64,000 bases of DNA from Anaerolineales bacterium (lineage in GTDB: Bacteria; Chloroflexota; Anaerolineae; Anaerolineales; Villigracilaceae): assembly GCA_030583925.1 (NCBI GenBank), contig CP129482.1:2852001-2916000 (forward strand), in the 5' to 3' direction. Below the pieces are notes generated by a model, which saw only the letters and a list, made by a program, of their open reading frames with translations, had not been told where the DNA came from and searched no databases. This document shows, one piece after another, positions 37,132 through 44,987 of the stretch; positions within the stretch are counted from its first letter, which is position 1; each line of letters starts with the position of its first letter. A program made the translations under genes and the position numbers.

Positions 37132-38154
37132 TTAACTCGTTATCTTCAGCGCAACCATCGTGACATCGTCAGCCAGCGATCGGTTATTCCCGAATTGGCT
37201 CGCGCTGTGATACATGGTCTGCAACATGTCGGGGGCGGGTTGATCGGAATGTTGCATAAGCAAATCAGCCAAACGTTGATGACCGAACTGTTCATCGCCG
37301 GTCACATTCGCCGCTTCGGTCACACCGTCGGTGTACAGCAAAAGCGAATCGCCTTTCGCCAACGTCACCGATTCGATGCGCGGGCGAAAGAACTCCGCCA
37401 ACCCAATGGCGGGCGCGGTCGGCTTCAACCAGTGGATTTCATTGCCTGCTCTTCGATGTACCGCCGGCGGATTATGCCCAGCATTGACGTAAGTCAATTC
37501 AAGGCTAATCGGATCGAAACGCGCCAAAAAAACTGTCACGAAAGTTGTGAAGTTAATGTTGTGGATGTAAAAGCGGTTGATACGTTCTAAAATTTCGGCG
37601 GGCGAATCGGTGTCCGGCGCCATCGTCCGCAAGGCGGTTTGCAGGCTGCTCATCAACATCCCCGCCGCAACGCCGTGCCCGCTCACGTCGGCGATCGCGA
37701 GTCCATGCGTGCCGTCGCGGAAATGGAAGAAGTCGAAATAATCGCCGCCGATGATGTCGGCGGGACGGCTGAACGCGGCGACATCCACGCCGGAGATGGT
37801 CGGCACGTTTTGCGGCAACAAGGCACGCTGAACGACCTGCGAGAGTTCCAACTCGTCTTCCAGCCGTCGCATCTCGGCTTCGGAATAGTGGTCCAAACAA
37901 ATCGACGCGGTGTAATTCATCGCGAGTTGGCTCGGCTCCACATAGCCGTGGCAAATTTCGCAAACGCCCAACGTGTGGCTTTCCAACTTCTCGAGGCACG
38001 ATTCGATCACATGCAAATGATCTTGCACGCAATTATCATCCTCGTACAGGCAAATTTCCTTCTCCGCCTGCGGGGCTGTTTCAAGGAAACCCTTCAGCGT
38101 GTCGCGTTTCTCAACGAGGCTGGTTTCGATACGTTCGAGAATTTCTAGAGACAT
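37132..38154 (-). CDS. PP2C-type (SpoIIE/RsbU) phosphatase fused to a DksA-like zinc finger
   Basis: A 340-residue protein. Residues about 1-95 form a coiled region and a DksA/TraR-type finger: LESHTLGVCEICHGY and SICLDHY provide C65, C68, C86 and H89. Residues about 105-340 are a SpoIIE-like PP2C phosphatase with GGDYFDFF, ADVSGHGVAAGM, AGHNPP, LLYTDGVTEA and a final DDVTMVAL, so all metal-binding motifs are kept. RsbU-type enzymes act on anti-anti-sigma factors in partner-switching pathways. The start is set at 38154 by GGAG seven bases upstream. No anti-sigma or antagonist gene is adjacent. The finger in place of a PAS or GAF sensor is unusual. Confidence 0.88.
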   Translation of the reverse strand: MSLEILERIETSLVEKRDTLKGFLETAPQAEKEICLYEDDNCVQDHLHVIESCLEKLESHTLGVCEICHGYVEPSQLAMNYTASICLDHYSEAEMRRLEDELELSQVVQRALLPQNVPTISGVDVAAFSRPADIIGGDYFDFFHFRDGTHGLAIADVSGHGVAAGMLMSSLQTALRTMAPDTDSPAEILERINRFYIHNINFTTFVTVFLARFDPISLELTYVNAGHNPPAVHRRAGNEIHWLKPTAPAIGLAEFFRPRIESVTLAKGDSLLLYTDGVTEAANVTGDEQFGHQRLADLLMQHSDQPAPDMLQTMYHSASQFGNNRSLADDVTMVALKITS

Positions 38155-38177
38155 GACACTCTCCATTTTCATTCTAT

Positions 38178-38210
38178 CGTTCCATCCGCAGTTGAACTGC
38201 GGATGGAACG
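38178..38210. repeat. 16-bp palindrome with GCAGTTGAACTGC core
   Basis: CGTTCCATCCGCAGTT (38178-38193) is perfectly complementary to 38195-38210 across a single G. It lies between two same-strand genes and may terminate the methyltransferase transcript. The same core with other outer bases recurs at 43147-43177. Confidence 0.7.
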
Positions 38211-38260
38211 GGCAAGGGAAAAATTAGAACATTTGTTAGATATGCCAAATCGAGAGTTTC

Positions 38261-39010
38261 TTACAAAATCTTCCACACCTGATACAACCCCAAATTCCCC
38301 GTTTCGCCGTCGGACGAAAATGTCTCCGCCACTCGAAAGCCCGCCGCTTCCGCCAACTCCTCCAACTCGGATTCGCTGAAGTGATGGACGTAGCGCAGAC
38401 CCTCTCCCCCGCTCCGCCAATCGAGCAGATAATCACCCGCGTCCACCTCCGACGCTTCGACACGGCTCAGCGCGGACTGTGAAACTGCCGCGTCCTCCCA
38501 CGGCTGAATGCGCGCTTTCAATTTTTCGCTGTTTAGGAACTGCCAGTTCGAGTGGATGAACCTCCCCTCGGGCTTTAGGAGTTTGCGAACTTCATTTAGC
38601 AAGTTCAATCGTAATTCACGGCTGGGAATGTGATGAAGAACAGCAAAAGCAGTGATCAGTGACCAGTGATCAGAGCCTGAACGCTGAACGCTGAACGCTG
38701 ACAGCTTTGTTAAATCAGCCTCGATGAATTTCGCCGAAAAACCCTCGGGCTGAGATTCCGCCTCCCGCAGGAGTGGCAGGCTGAAGTCCGCGCCGAGATA
38801 CGAGCCGCGGTGGCCGCGTTTCGCCAGTTCGCGCGCCAGTTCCCCGTTGCCGCATCCCAAATCCAGAATCGATTCATCCCCTTTCAACGAATCGAGCACG
38901 CGCCGCACACCAGGTTGAATGCGATGCCGCGTGGCGGAGAACGCATCGCCGAAGCGCGTGTAAAAATCTTGATTGAGTTGAATAAGACGCTCGGCAGTGG
39001 CTGAATCCAT
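38261..39010 (-). CDS. Class I SAM-dependent methyltransferase
   Basis: A 249-residue methyltransferase. Motif I is ILDLGCGNGELARELA (about residues 46-61), an acidic residue ends strand 2, and motif IV is represented by LITAFAVLHHIPS. Between strand 3 and that motif the chain SAFSVQRSGSDHWS (about 103-118) is encoded by tandem CTGAACG units and the CAGTGATCAG repeat, and near 181-186 the sequence runs through another dispersed repeat. The ATG at 39010 lies one base after a predicted transcription start. It is divergent from elp3; a role in tRNA modification (Trm9-like partner) is possible but only from context. Confidence 0.85.
   Translation of the reverse strand: MDSATAERLIQLNQDFYTRFGDAFSATRHRIQPGVRRVLDSLKGDESILDLGCGNGELARELAKRGHRGSYLGADFSLPLLREAESQPEGFSAKFIEADLTKLSAFSVQRSGSDHWSLITAFAVLHHIPSRELRLNLLNEVRKLLKPEGRFIHSNWQFLNSEKLKARIQPWEDAAVSQSALSRVEASEVDAGDYLLDWRSGGEGLRYVHHFSESELEELAEAAGFRVAETFSSDGETGNLGLYQVWKIL
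38650..38704. repeat. CAGTGATCAG and tandem CTGAACG repeats in the methyltransferase gene
   Basis: CAGTGATCAGTGACCAGTG and its continuation (38650-38673) are followed by three exact CTGAACG units (38677-38697) and a variant CTGACAG. On the coding (minus) strand they give SAFSVQRSGSDHWS in frame, just before a conserved motif. Confidence 0.8.
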
Positions 39011-39017
39011 GCGCGGG

Positions 39018-39033
39018 ATTATAACGGTATAAT
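39018..39033. promoter_or_regulatory. Two opposed -10 boxes for divergent leaderless transcripts
   Basis: TATAAT on the plus strand (39028-39033) places a start near 39040, three bases before the elp3 ATG. TATAAT on the minus strand (39018-39023) places a start near 39011, one base before the methyltransferase ATG. Neither gene has a ribosome binding site. The -35 boxes are not clear. Confidence 0.5.
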
Positions 39034-39042
39034 CTCGCAACG

Positions 39043-40716
39043 ATGAGCATATCTACCGAACGACGTGAAGTATGGCGAGCAACTCACTTGCTCACCCCCG
39101 ATAAAAAAGAACTGGCGCGGCACGTGCTGGGCCTGATTCAACGCGGGCAAGATGTGACGAAGACCTTGCGAAGTCATCCGCTCGCGGATGGAAGCGGCTA
39201 CCTCAACAAATCCATGCTGGTGACGTTGTACAACGAGCTGGTCGCTTCGGGCGAAATGCCAGCGGATACGCGCCTGCTCGAACGCCTCCGCATGAAGCCG
39301 ATGCGCACGCTTTCAGGTGTGACGACGGTGACGGTTCTCACCAAGCCGTATCCGTGTCCCGCCAAATGTATCTTCTGCCCCACCGATGTGCGGATGCCGA
39401 AATCGTACTTGCCCGACGAGCCCGGCGCGATGCGCGCAGTGGAACACAACTTCGATCCGTACGCGCAGGTGAAGTCGCGTATCAACCAGTTGGAAGCGCT
39501 GGGACATCCCACCGACAAGATCGAGTTGTTAATCCTTGGGGGGACATGGTCGTCGTATAAACGTGATTATCAGGAGTGGTTCGTCAAGCGGTGTTTTGAT
39601 GCCATGAACGAAATCAGCCACAGAGAGCACAGAGAAAAAAGGGAGGAAATCTCAGAGGTCTCTGTGGACTCTGTGGCTAAGCCGGGTGAATTGTTGCGCG
39701 TCCAAACGTTTAACGAAACGACACATCACCGCAACGTGGGGTTGGTGATCGAGACGCGACCCGTTGAGATCAACCCCGATGAAATCCGCTGGCTGAGGCA
39801 TTTGGGCGTGACCAAGGTGCAGATGGGCGCGCAAAGCCTTGACGACCGTATCCTCGAAATGAACAAACGCGGACACGATGTCGAATGTACGCGTCGCGCC
39901 ACTGCTCTGTTGCGCGCGGCGGGATTCAAGATCGTGTTGCATTGGATGCCAAACTTGCACGGCGCAACGCCCGAATCGGACCGCGAGGATTTTGTCCGCT
40001 TGTGGAATGACTTCTGCCCCGACGAAATAAAAATCTACCCAAACCAGTTGCTGGCTAATGCAGAACTTTATGAATACTGGCAGCGCGGCGAGTTCAAGCC
40101 GTACACCACTCAAGAGTTGATCGATCTCATCGCCGACATCAAGCCGAGCATCCCGCGTTATTGCCGTGTGAACCGCGTGATACGCGATATTCCATCTACG
40201 AATGTGGTGGAGGGGAATCGCAGAACCAGTCTGCGGCAGGATGTGCAGGATGAGTTGAAGCGGCGCGGGACGAAGTGTCAGTGTGTGCGATGCCGCGAGG
40301 TGAAGAGCAGATCGGTGAGCGTTGAGTCGTTGAAATTGGACGATCTCGTCTATCAAGCAGGCGCGGCGGAGGAACATTTCATCTCGTACGTTACGCCCGA
40401 GGATAAACTTGCGGGCTTCATCCGATTATCTTTGCCGAAAGAAAATTCTCCGCAAACGGAAATTTCTGATTTGGATGGCGCGGCATTAATCCGTGAAGTG
40501 CATGTATATGGGCAGTCGCTCCCCGTCGGCGCGGAGAAGGATGGCGCGGCACAACACGTCGGGCTGGGCACGCGTCTGCTGGAGGAGGCGGAACGCGTCG
40601 CAATCGCAAACGGATTCAAACGCATGGCAGTCATCTCCGCTGTGGGCGCGCGGGGATATTATCTCGGGCGCGGCTTCGAGCGGGGAGAGTTGTACTTGGT
40701 GAAAAAACTCGACTAG
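39043..40716 (+). CDS. elp3: Elp3-like radical SAM/GNAT tRNA U34-modifying enzyme
   Basis: A 557-residue protein of two domains: a radical SAM domain with the CPAKCIFC cluster motif (C105, C109, C112) and a C-terminal GNAT acetyltransferase (about 470-557, with AQHVGLGTRLLEEAE and the end YYLGRGFERG). Elp3 forms carboxymethyl groups on wobble uridine of tRNA. Bacteria, including Dehalococcoides, carry such single-protein forms. Residues about 192-213 (SHREHREKREEISEVSVDSV) are encoded by an in-frame palindromic repeat, just before the conserved VGLVIETRP block. Confidence 0.9.
   Translation: MSISTERREVWRATHLLTPDKKELARHVLGLIQRGQDVTKTLRSHPLADGSGYLNKSMLVTLYNELVASGEMPADTRLLERLRMKPMRTLSGVTTVTVLTKPYPCPAKCIFCPTDVRMPKSYLPDEPGAMRAVEHNFDPYAQVKSRINQLEALGHPTDKIELLILGGTWSSYKRDYQEWFVKRCFDAMNEISHREHREKREEISEVSVDSVAKPGELLRVQTFNETTHHRNVGLVIETRPVEINPDEIRWLRHLGVTKVQMGAQSLDDRILEMNKRGHDVECTRRATALLRAAGFKIVLHWMPNLHGATPESDREDFVRLWNDFCPDEIKIYPNQLLANAELYEYWQRGEFKPYTTQELIDLIADIKPSIPRYCRVNRVIRDIPSTNVVEGNRRTSLRQDVQDELKRRGTKCQCVRCREVKSRSVSVESLKLDDLVYQAGAAEEHFISYVTPEDKLAGFIRLSLPKENSPQTEISDLDGAALIREVHVYGQSLPVGAEKDGAAQHVGLGTRLLEEAERVAIANGFKRMAVISAVGARGYYLGRGFERGELYLVKKLD
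39617..39677 (+). repeat. GCCACAGAG palindromic repeat inside elp3
   Basis: The ends GCCACAGAGAGCACAGAGA and GACTCTGTGGC match the intergenic copy at 33307-33372, with a different A/G-rich centre; 61 bp. It is read through in frame as a charged, helix-prone peptide within the radical SAM domain. Confidence 0.85.
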
Positions 40717-40870
40717 GGCGAGTCAGCCGTCCCTGCGAAGCGAAGCGGGGTTTTGTCCAAATTATTTTTTGCGTACCGCAAAGTTCACTTTGCGAATTTC
40801 GTGATAAGAGTTATGTTAAATTTCCTAACGGACGCTTGACTTGCGTTCGGCGCGGTGTAACAATACGAGC
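40717..40870. other. Short intergenic region before the J-protein gene
   Basis: No gene. CAAAGTTCACTTTG (40780-40793) is a short palindrome, and no convincing ribosome binding site is seen before the ATG at 40871. Confidence 0.4.
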
Positions 40871-41746
40871 ATGGATTACAAAGACTATTACAAAATTCTC
40901 GGCGTGGACCGCAAGGCGGGCGAGGATGAAATCCGTAAGGCGTATCGCAAACTCGCCAAGCAATATCATCCCGATTACAACCCAAAGGATAAACGCGCCG
41001 AGGAAAAATTCAAAGAAATTAACGAAGCCTACGAAGTGTTAGGCGACGCAAAGAAACGCTCGACCTATGACAGGCTTGGTTCGGATTATTCACAATGGCA
41101 GAGAGGCGGCGGAAGTCCCGCCGATTTCAATTGGGGACAATACGGCGGCACGCGCGTCAACATGGACGATCTCAACGATCTGTTCGGCGGCGGAGGCGGC
41201 TTCTCCGATTTCTTCCAGACCATTTTTGGCATGGGAGGCAGGCAGGCGCGTTCGCAACCGCAAGGGTATCAACAGGAACTGGAGATCACGCTCGATGAGG
41301 CATATCGCGGCGCGACGCGTTTACTTCAAGCCGACGGTAAACAAAAACAAGTTCGCATTCCCGCGGGCGTGCGGACCGGCTCAAAAGTGCGCGTGGCAGG
41401 CGCGGGTCCGAACGGACTCGATTTGTATCTGATCGTGAACGTCAGAGAAGACCCGCGCTTTGAACGTAACGGGAACGATTTGCATACCACAGCGACGGTC
41501 AGCATGTTCACCGCCATCCTCGGCGGCGAAGCGGATGTGGAAACGCTCGAAGGCAAGGTCAAACTCAACATCCCGGCTGGCACACAGCCGGAGCAAGTTT
41601 TTCGCCTCGCGAAGCGCGGGATGCCGCATTTGAAAAATACAAAAGAAAAGGGCGATCTGTTCGTGCGGCTCAAAGTGCAAATCCCGAAATACCTCTCGGC
41701 AAAACAGCGCGAACTCCTCGAAGAAGCGTCGAAGATAAAATTCTAA
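40871..41746 (+). CDS. DnaJ/CbpA-like J-domain co-chaperone
   Basis: A 291-residue type II J protein. The J domain (residues 3-68) has HPD at 33-35, which stimulates DnaK ATPase. A Gly/Phe-rich linker (about 85-125) follows, then the two beta substrate-binding domains (about 130-290) with [16 protein letters not shown] and the [22 protein letters not shown] block. The cysteine zinc modules of DnaJ proper are absent, which fits CbpA. The ATG at 40871 gives the canonical [12 protein letters not shown] start; frames from further upstream are not supported. DnaK and GrpE are not nearby. Confidence 0.93.
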   Translation: MDYKDYYKILGVDRKAGEDEIRKAYRKLAKQYHPDYNPKDKRAEEKFKEINEAYEVLGDAKKRSTYDRLGSDYSQWQRGGGSPADFNWGQYGGTRVNMDDLNDLFGGGGGFSDFFQTIFGMGGRQARSQPQGYQQELEITLDEAYRGATRLLQADGKQKQVRIPAGVRTGSKVRVAGAGPNGLDLYLIVNVREDPRFERNGNDLHTTATVSMFTAILGGEADVETLEGKVKLNIPAGTQPEQVFRLAKRGMPHLKNTKEKGDLFVRLKVQIPKYLSAKQRELLEEASKIKF

Positions 41747-42007
41747 TTTGCCGCGCAACAGAGCATTGTAGACCGCAGATGAACGCGGAGCAACTTCGTT
41801 CATTGCTAAATTCCGAACTCTCTTTTATCTGATTCCATCTGTTGTGAATTTCGGTCGAACCAACAATCCCCTGGAGAACGCCGACTACGCTGATAAGTTT
41901 TCGAGGCGCATCGTCATATCTTCACTTGCTTTAACCTATGTTCAGCGGGACTTAACCACGAAGGATTAATATCGTCTCTGTTATTTCTCAAATGAGGTGA
42001 ATAAACC
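41747..42007. other. Intergenic region before the HtrA gene
   Basis: No gene is seen in these 261 bases. They contain fragments like CCGCAGATGAACGCGGA that resemble common dispersed repeats, and a GAGGTGA about ten bases before the HtrA start as its ribosome binding site. Confidence 0.45.
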
Positions 42008-43138
42008 ATGAAACGAATCATAATCGCAATCTTGATGTTGGCGCTGGCTGTGATGTCGTGCGTCTTACCGGGCTTCACCGCCCCTCCGCAATCACCGGCG
42101 GATTCTCCAGTCCAACCTGCCGCCACCATTGTGCCGGTAGCCGCCAACCCGGTTCCGCTCGATGGGTCGCTTGCTTCGCTCTATCAGCAAGTCATCCCCG
42201 GCGTGGTCGCGGTCCGCACCAATACCGGTGAAGGCTCCGGCTTCGTGTTCGATAACGAAGGACACATCGTCACCAACCAGCACGTTGTGGACGGAGTCAG
42301 CACAGTGGAGATCGCCTTTACATCCGGTTTCAAAGCATCGGGAACGGTCATCGGAACTGACGTGGATGCGGATGTCGCCGTGATCAAGGTCAAGGCGCCT
42401 GCGGATGAACTTCATCCGCTCCCCATCGGCGATTCAAACGCCCTTTTAGTTGGTCAGCCCGTGGTGGCTATTGGCAATCCCTTCGGCTTAAGCGGAACCA
42501 TGACGATGGGTATCATCTCCGGACTCGGACGCACACAACCCGCCCACGCCGCGCCCGATGGAGGCTTCTTCAGCAACGCCGACATCATCCAAACCGACGC
42601 GGCGATCAACCCCGGCAATTCGGGCGGTCCGCTCTTCAACATGAACGGTGAAGTGATCGGGTTGAATCAGTCCATCCGTACCGACACATTCAATCAAACA
42701 ACCGGCAATGCGGTGAATTCGGGCGTCGCCTTTTCGATCTCGATCAACCTCGTAAAGCGCGTCGTCCCATTCCTGATCCGCGATGGCAAGTATGAATATC
42801 CCTACTTCGGCATTTCATCGGACAGCGATATGAGCCTCGCCGTATACGAAGCGCTGGGTTTGGACCGTTATACCGGAGCGTACGTCGTCTCAGTGGTGCC
42901 GGGCAGTCCCGCAGACAAGGCAGGCATCCGCGCCGGTGATACACCGACCAGCATCAACGGCTTGAACGCGGGCGGCGACCTTATTATCGCCTTCGACGGC
43001 AAAGAAGTGAAAACGTTCGACGATCTGTTGAGTTATCTCATCACGACCAAATCCCCTGGCGATACCGTCGTGCTGACCGTCTTGCGCGACGGCAAACCCG
43101 TGGATGTGACGGTCACGCTGGGAACCAGACCAAAATAA
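42008..43138 (+). CDS. HtrA/DegP-type serine protease, lipoprotein, with PDZ domain
   Basis: A 376-residue trypsin-like protease for envelope protein quality control. The signal ends LAVMSC, so Cys18 is probably lipidated and the protein anchored outside the cell membrane. The triad is H92 (TNQHVVDG), D122 (DADVAVIKV) and S205 (NPGNSGGP). One PDZ domain (about 275-372) has VVSVVPGSPADKAGIRAGD. A proline-rich linker follows the lipobox. It is alone, ending at a palindrome shared with a convergent gene. Confidence 0.93.
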   Translation: MKRIIIAILMLALAVMSCVLPGFTAPPQSPADSPVQPAATIVPVAANPVPLDGSLASLYQQVIPGVVAVRTNTGEGSGFVFDNEGHIVTNQHVVDGVSTVEIAFTSGFKASGTVIGTDVDADVAVIKVKAPADELHPLPIGDSNALLVGQPVVAIGNPFGLSGTMTMGIISGLGRTQPAHAAPDGGFFSNADIIQTDAAINPGNSGGPLFNMNGEVIGLNQSIRTDTFNQTTGNAVNSGVAFSISINLVKRVVPFLIRDGKYEYPYFGISSDSDMSLAVYEALGLDRYTGAYVVSVVPGSPADKAGIRAGDTPTSINGLNAGGDLIIAFDGKEVKTFDDLLSYLITTKSPGDTVVLTVLRDGKPVDVTVTLGTRPK

Positions 43139-43146
43139 TAAAAAAA

Positions 43147-43177
43147 GATGATGCGGCAGTTGAACTGCCGCATCATC
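43147..43177. terminator. Convergent palindromic terminator with GCAGTTGAACTGC core
   Basis: GATGATGCGGCAGTT (43147-43161) pairs perfectly with 43163-43177 around one G, preceded by a run of A residues that becomes a T-run for the minus-strand gene. The core is shared with the palindrome at 38178-38210. Confidence 0.7.
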
Positions 43178-43186
43178 GGTTATATC

Positions 43187-43825
43187 TTACCCAAACCGTT
43201 CTTCGCGCCACACATCCGCGCGATTGTGATACCCGGCTTGTTCCCAAAACCCGCGCCGGTCACGCGACATAAATTCGAGCGAGCGCAGCCATTTCGCGCC
43301 TTTCCAAAAGTACGGCGTTTCGAGTTCTTTTCCGGGGATAAACCCGACCACGCCGCGCAGAGGATATCCATGGTCTGCTGTGATCGGCTCGCCGTTGAGA
43401 TGCGTCGCCATCAAAAAGTTGTCCTGCAATACCACCTCCAACGGCAGGTTGACGGTAAACCCGTACTCGGCGTGCTGCATCACATGCGTGGTGGAGGGCT
43501 TGATCTTGATAAAGCCATGTTCCGCCATCGTTTTCACCGACATGCCCTCCCAAACCGTATCGAACTTGCTCCAGCGCGTCACACAGTGAATATCCATTTG
43601 GAGTTTTGCGCGCGGCAGTTTGTTGAACTCGTCCCACGTCCAGCGTTTCTCTTCCTCCACCTCGCCCCACACACGGAAGTCCCACGTCGCCGCGTTGAAG
43701 TGCGGAACCGGTCCATAGTGCAGCACGGGAAATTTGAACGTCAGCGACTGACCGGGCGGCAGGCGTCCCTCCTTGCGGACTCGTTCTTCCTCCTTGCGTC
43801 GGTCTGGTCCTTCGATGGTAAACAT
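43187..43825 (-). CDS. Sulfite oxidase-like molybdopterin-dependent oxidoreductase
   Basis: A 212-residue single-domain protein of the sulfite oxidase/MsrP catalytic family. The molybdenum-ligating cysteine lies in DIHCVTRWSKFDTVWEG (about residue 81), and the C-terminal GYHNRADVWREERF is a typical ending. It lacks a Tat signal, haem domain and dimerisation domain, so it is probably a small cytosolic form of unknown substrate. No molybdopterin synthesis genes or partner cytochrome are adjacent. Confidence 0.85.
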   Translation of the reverse strand: MFTIEGPDRRKEEERVRKEGRLPPGQSLTFKFPVLHYGPVPHFNAATWDFRVWGEVEEEKRWTWDEFNKLPRAKLQMDIHCVTRWSKFDTVWEGMSVKTMAEHGFIKIKPSTTHVMQHAEYGFTVNLPLEVVLQDNFLMATHLNGEPITADHGYPLRGVVGFIPGKELETPYFWKGAKWLRSLEFMSRDRRGFWEQAGYHNRADVWREERFG

Positions 43826-44064
43826 AGTCGGCTCCTGCGGCAGATTATATCAAGCGTCACACAAAATGGACTCGGTATTGGGCGGCTTTATTACCAAATG
43901 CCTTATAATTACCTCACAAACTCGTAGGGACTTAAAACCGTCCGGGCAGGTCTACCGGTTTATAATAGGGCTATTATTATTGCGGTTCATCTCATGTACT
44001 CGATCTTCTTCCTTCACAACATCGGCATTGCACTCGAAGTACGACACAGCGGACACGCAGTCAC
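43826..44064. other. Intergenic region upstream of the ECF sigma gene
   Basis: No gene. Two TATAAT boxes (43904-43909 and 43961-43966) lie in the right direction. No clear -35 was found for either. Confidence 0.45.
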
Positions 44065-44619
44065 ATGACAGATCCAGTCTCCCTGCTAAAAGCCGCCCAA
44101 AAGTTGGATGAGCAAGCGCTGACCGCCATCTTCGATCAGTACGCGCCTGCCATTTACAAATACACACTGCGGCTTTGTCACGACCCGATCATTGCAGACA
44201 ACATCGTCGGCGATGTGTTCGCACAACTACTTGAACAATTCGCGGCGGGCAAAGGTCCGCGCACCAATCTCCGCTCGTACTTATATCAGACAGCCTATCA
44301 TCTCGTTGTAGATCGCTCGCGCGATAACCAACACACCGCCCCGCTGGAGGTTGCGGTCGGCACGTATGAAAAAGGTCAATTCACGCCGACCCAGACCCAG
44401 ATCGAAGAGCGCGTGATGATGGAAGCATTGATCTCCGCCATGAACTCCGAGTTGACCGACGACCAGCGTCACGTCATCATCCTGCGCTTCCTCGAAGATT
44501 TCAGCCTGAAAGAAACCGCCGAGATCGTCGGCAAAGAAGTGAACAACATCAAGGTCATACAGAATCGCGGCATCGCCAAGTTGCGCAAAGCGATGGGCTT
44601 GCAACTTGAGGAAACGTAG
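44065..44619 (+). CDS. RNA polymerase sigma factor, ECF subfamily
   Basis: A 184-residue sigma-70 family factor. Region 2 (about 20-90) has FDQYAPAIYKYTLRLCHDPIIADNI and DVFAQLLEQF; region 4 (about 130-180) has LTDDQRHVIILRFLEDFSLKETAEIVGKE with the recognition helix VNNIKVIQNRGIAKLRK. Region 3 is absent, as in ECF factors. A linker of about 40 residues joins the two. A small protein follows at once and may be what is left of, or act as, its anti-sigma factor. Confidence 0.9.
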   Translation: MTDPVSLLKAAQKLDEQALTAIFDQYAPAIYKYTLRLCHDPIIADNIVGDVFAQLLEQFAAGKGPRTNLRSYLYQTAYHLVVDRSRDNQHTAPLEVAVGTYEKGQFTPTQTQIEERVMMEALISAMNSELTDDQRHVIILRFLEDFSLKETAEIVGKEVNNIKVIQNRGIAKLRKAMGLQLEET

Positions 44620-44623
44620 AAAC

Positions 44624-44824
44624 ATGGAGTTGAACGCCAAAGACTGCGATGTGGTCAAATGGTTGAAGAAGTTAAAAGATACAGAAGTTAGCTATCCTTT
44701 CCAATTGTTCGTCGCGCGTCGGCAACTATATCTTCAATATGCAACAAAGATCAGGATGACGATCACAGCAGGGGTTACAAATACGTTCGAACTCAGAAGA
44801 ATGACAAAGGAAGGACAAGAATAG
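44624..44824 (+). CDS. Small protein downstream of the ECF sigma factor
   Basis: A 66-residue, basic, soluble protein starting four bases after the sigma gene stop. The segment VVKWLKKLKDTEVSYPFQLFV and ARRQLYL resembles the short cytoplasmic N-terminal part of membrane anti-sigma-like proteins found behind ECF genes in this phylum, as far as I recall. Here there is no membrane segment, so it is either a truncated remnant or a soluble regulator. It ends just ahead of a strong terminator. Confidence 0.5.
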   Translation: MELNAKDCDVVKWLKKLKDTEVSYPFQLFVARRQLYLQYATKIRMTITAGVTNTFELRRMTKEGQE

Positions 44825-44846
44825 ATCGTCGAAATCTTCCACAGAC

Positions 44847-44872
44847 AAGGCACGAGGCATGCCTCGTGCCTT
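44847..44872 (+). terminator. Intrinsic terminator after the sigma operon
   Basis: AAGGCACGAGG pairs perfectly with CCTCGTGCCTT around CATG, followed by TTTATATTT. Confidence 0.85.
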
Positions 44873-44960
44873 TTATATTTCGCTAATACTTCCGTGCTAC
44901 CATCCTGCTCTTGAAACCGGGAGAACGAATTCACCATGCGGGCAATATACGGGAAAGCAG

Positions 44961-44966
44961 TATAAT
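44961..44966 (+). promoter_or_regulatory. -10 box of secA
   Basis: TATAAT with predicted start near 44973 gives a 15-base leader that contains AAGG before the secA ATG at 44988. No clear -35 is seen. Confidence 0.45.
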
Positions 44967-44987
44967 CTCCCACCGAAAAGGTAACCA

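Noticed and set aside
43921..43970. ECF-type autoregulated promoter (GGGACTT with a downstream box)
   Set aside because: Only a loose resemblance to ECF -35 elements; spacing and -10 match are not convincing.
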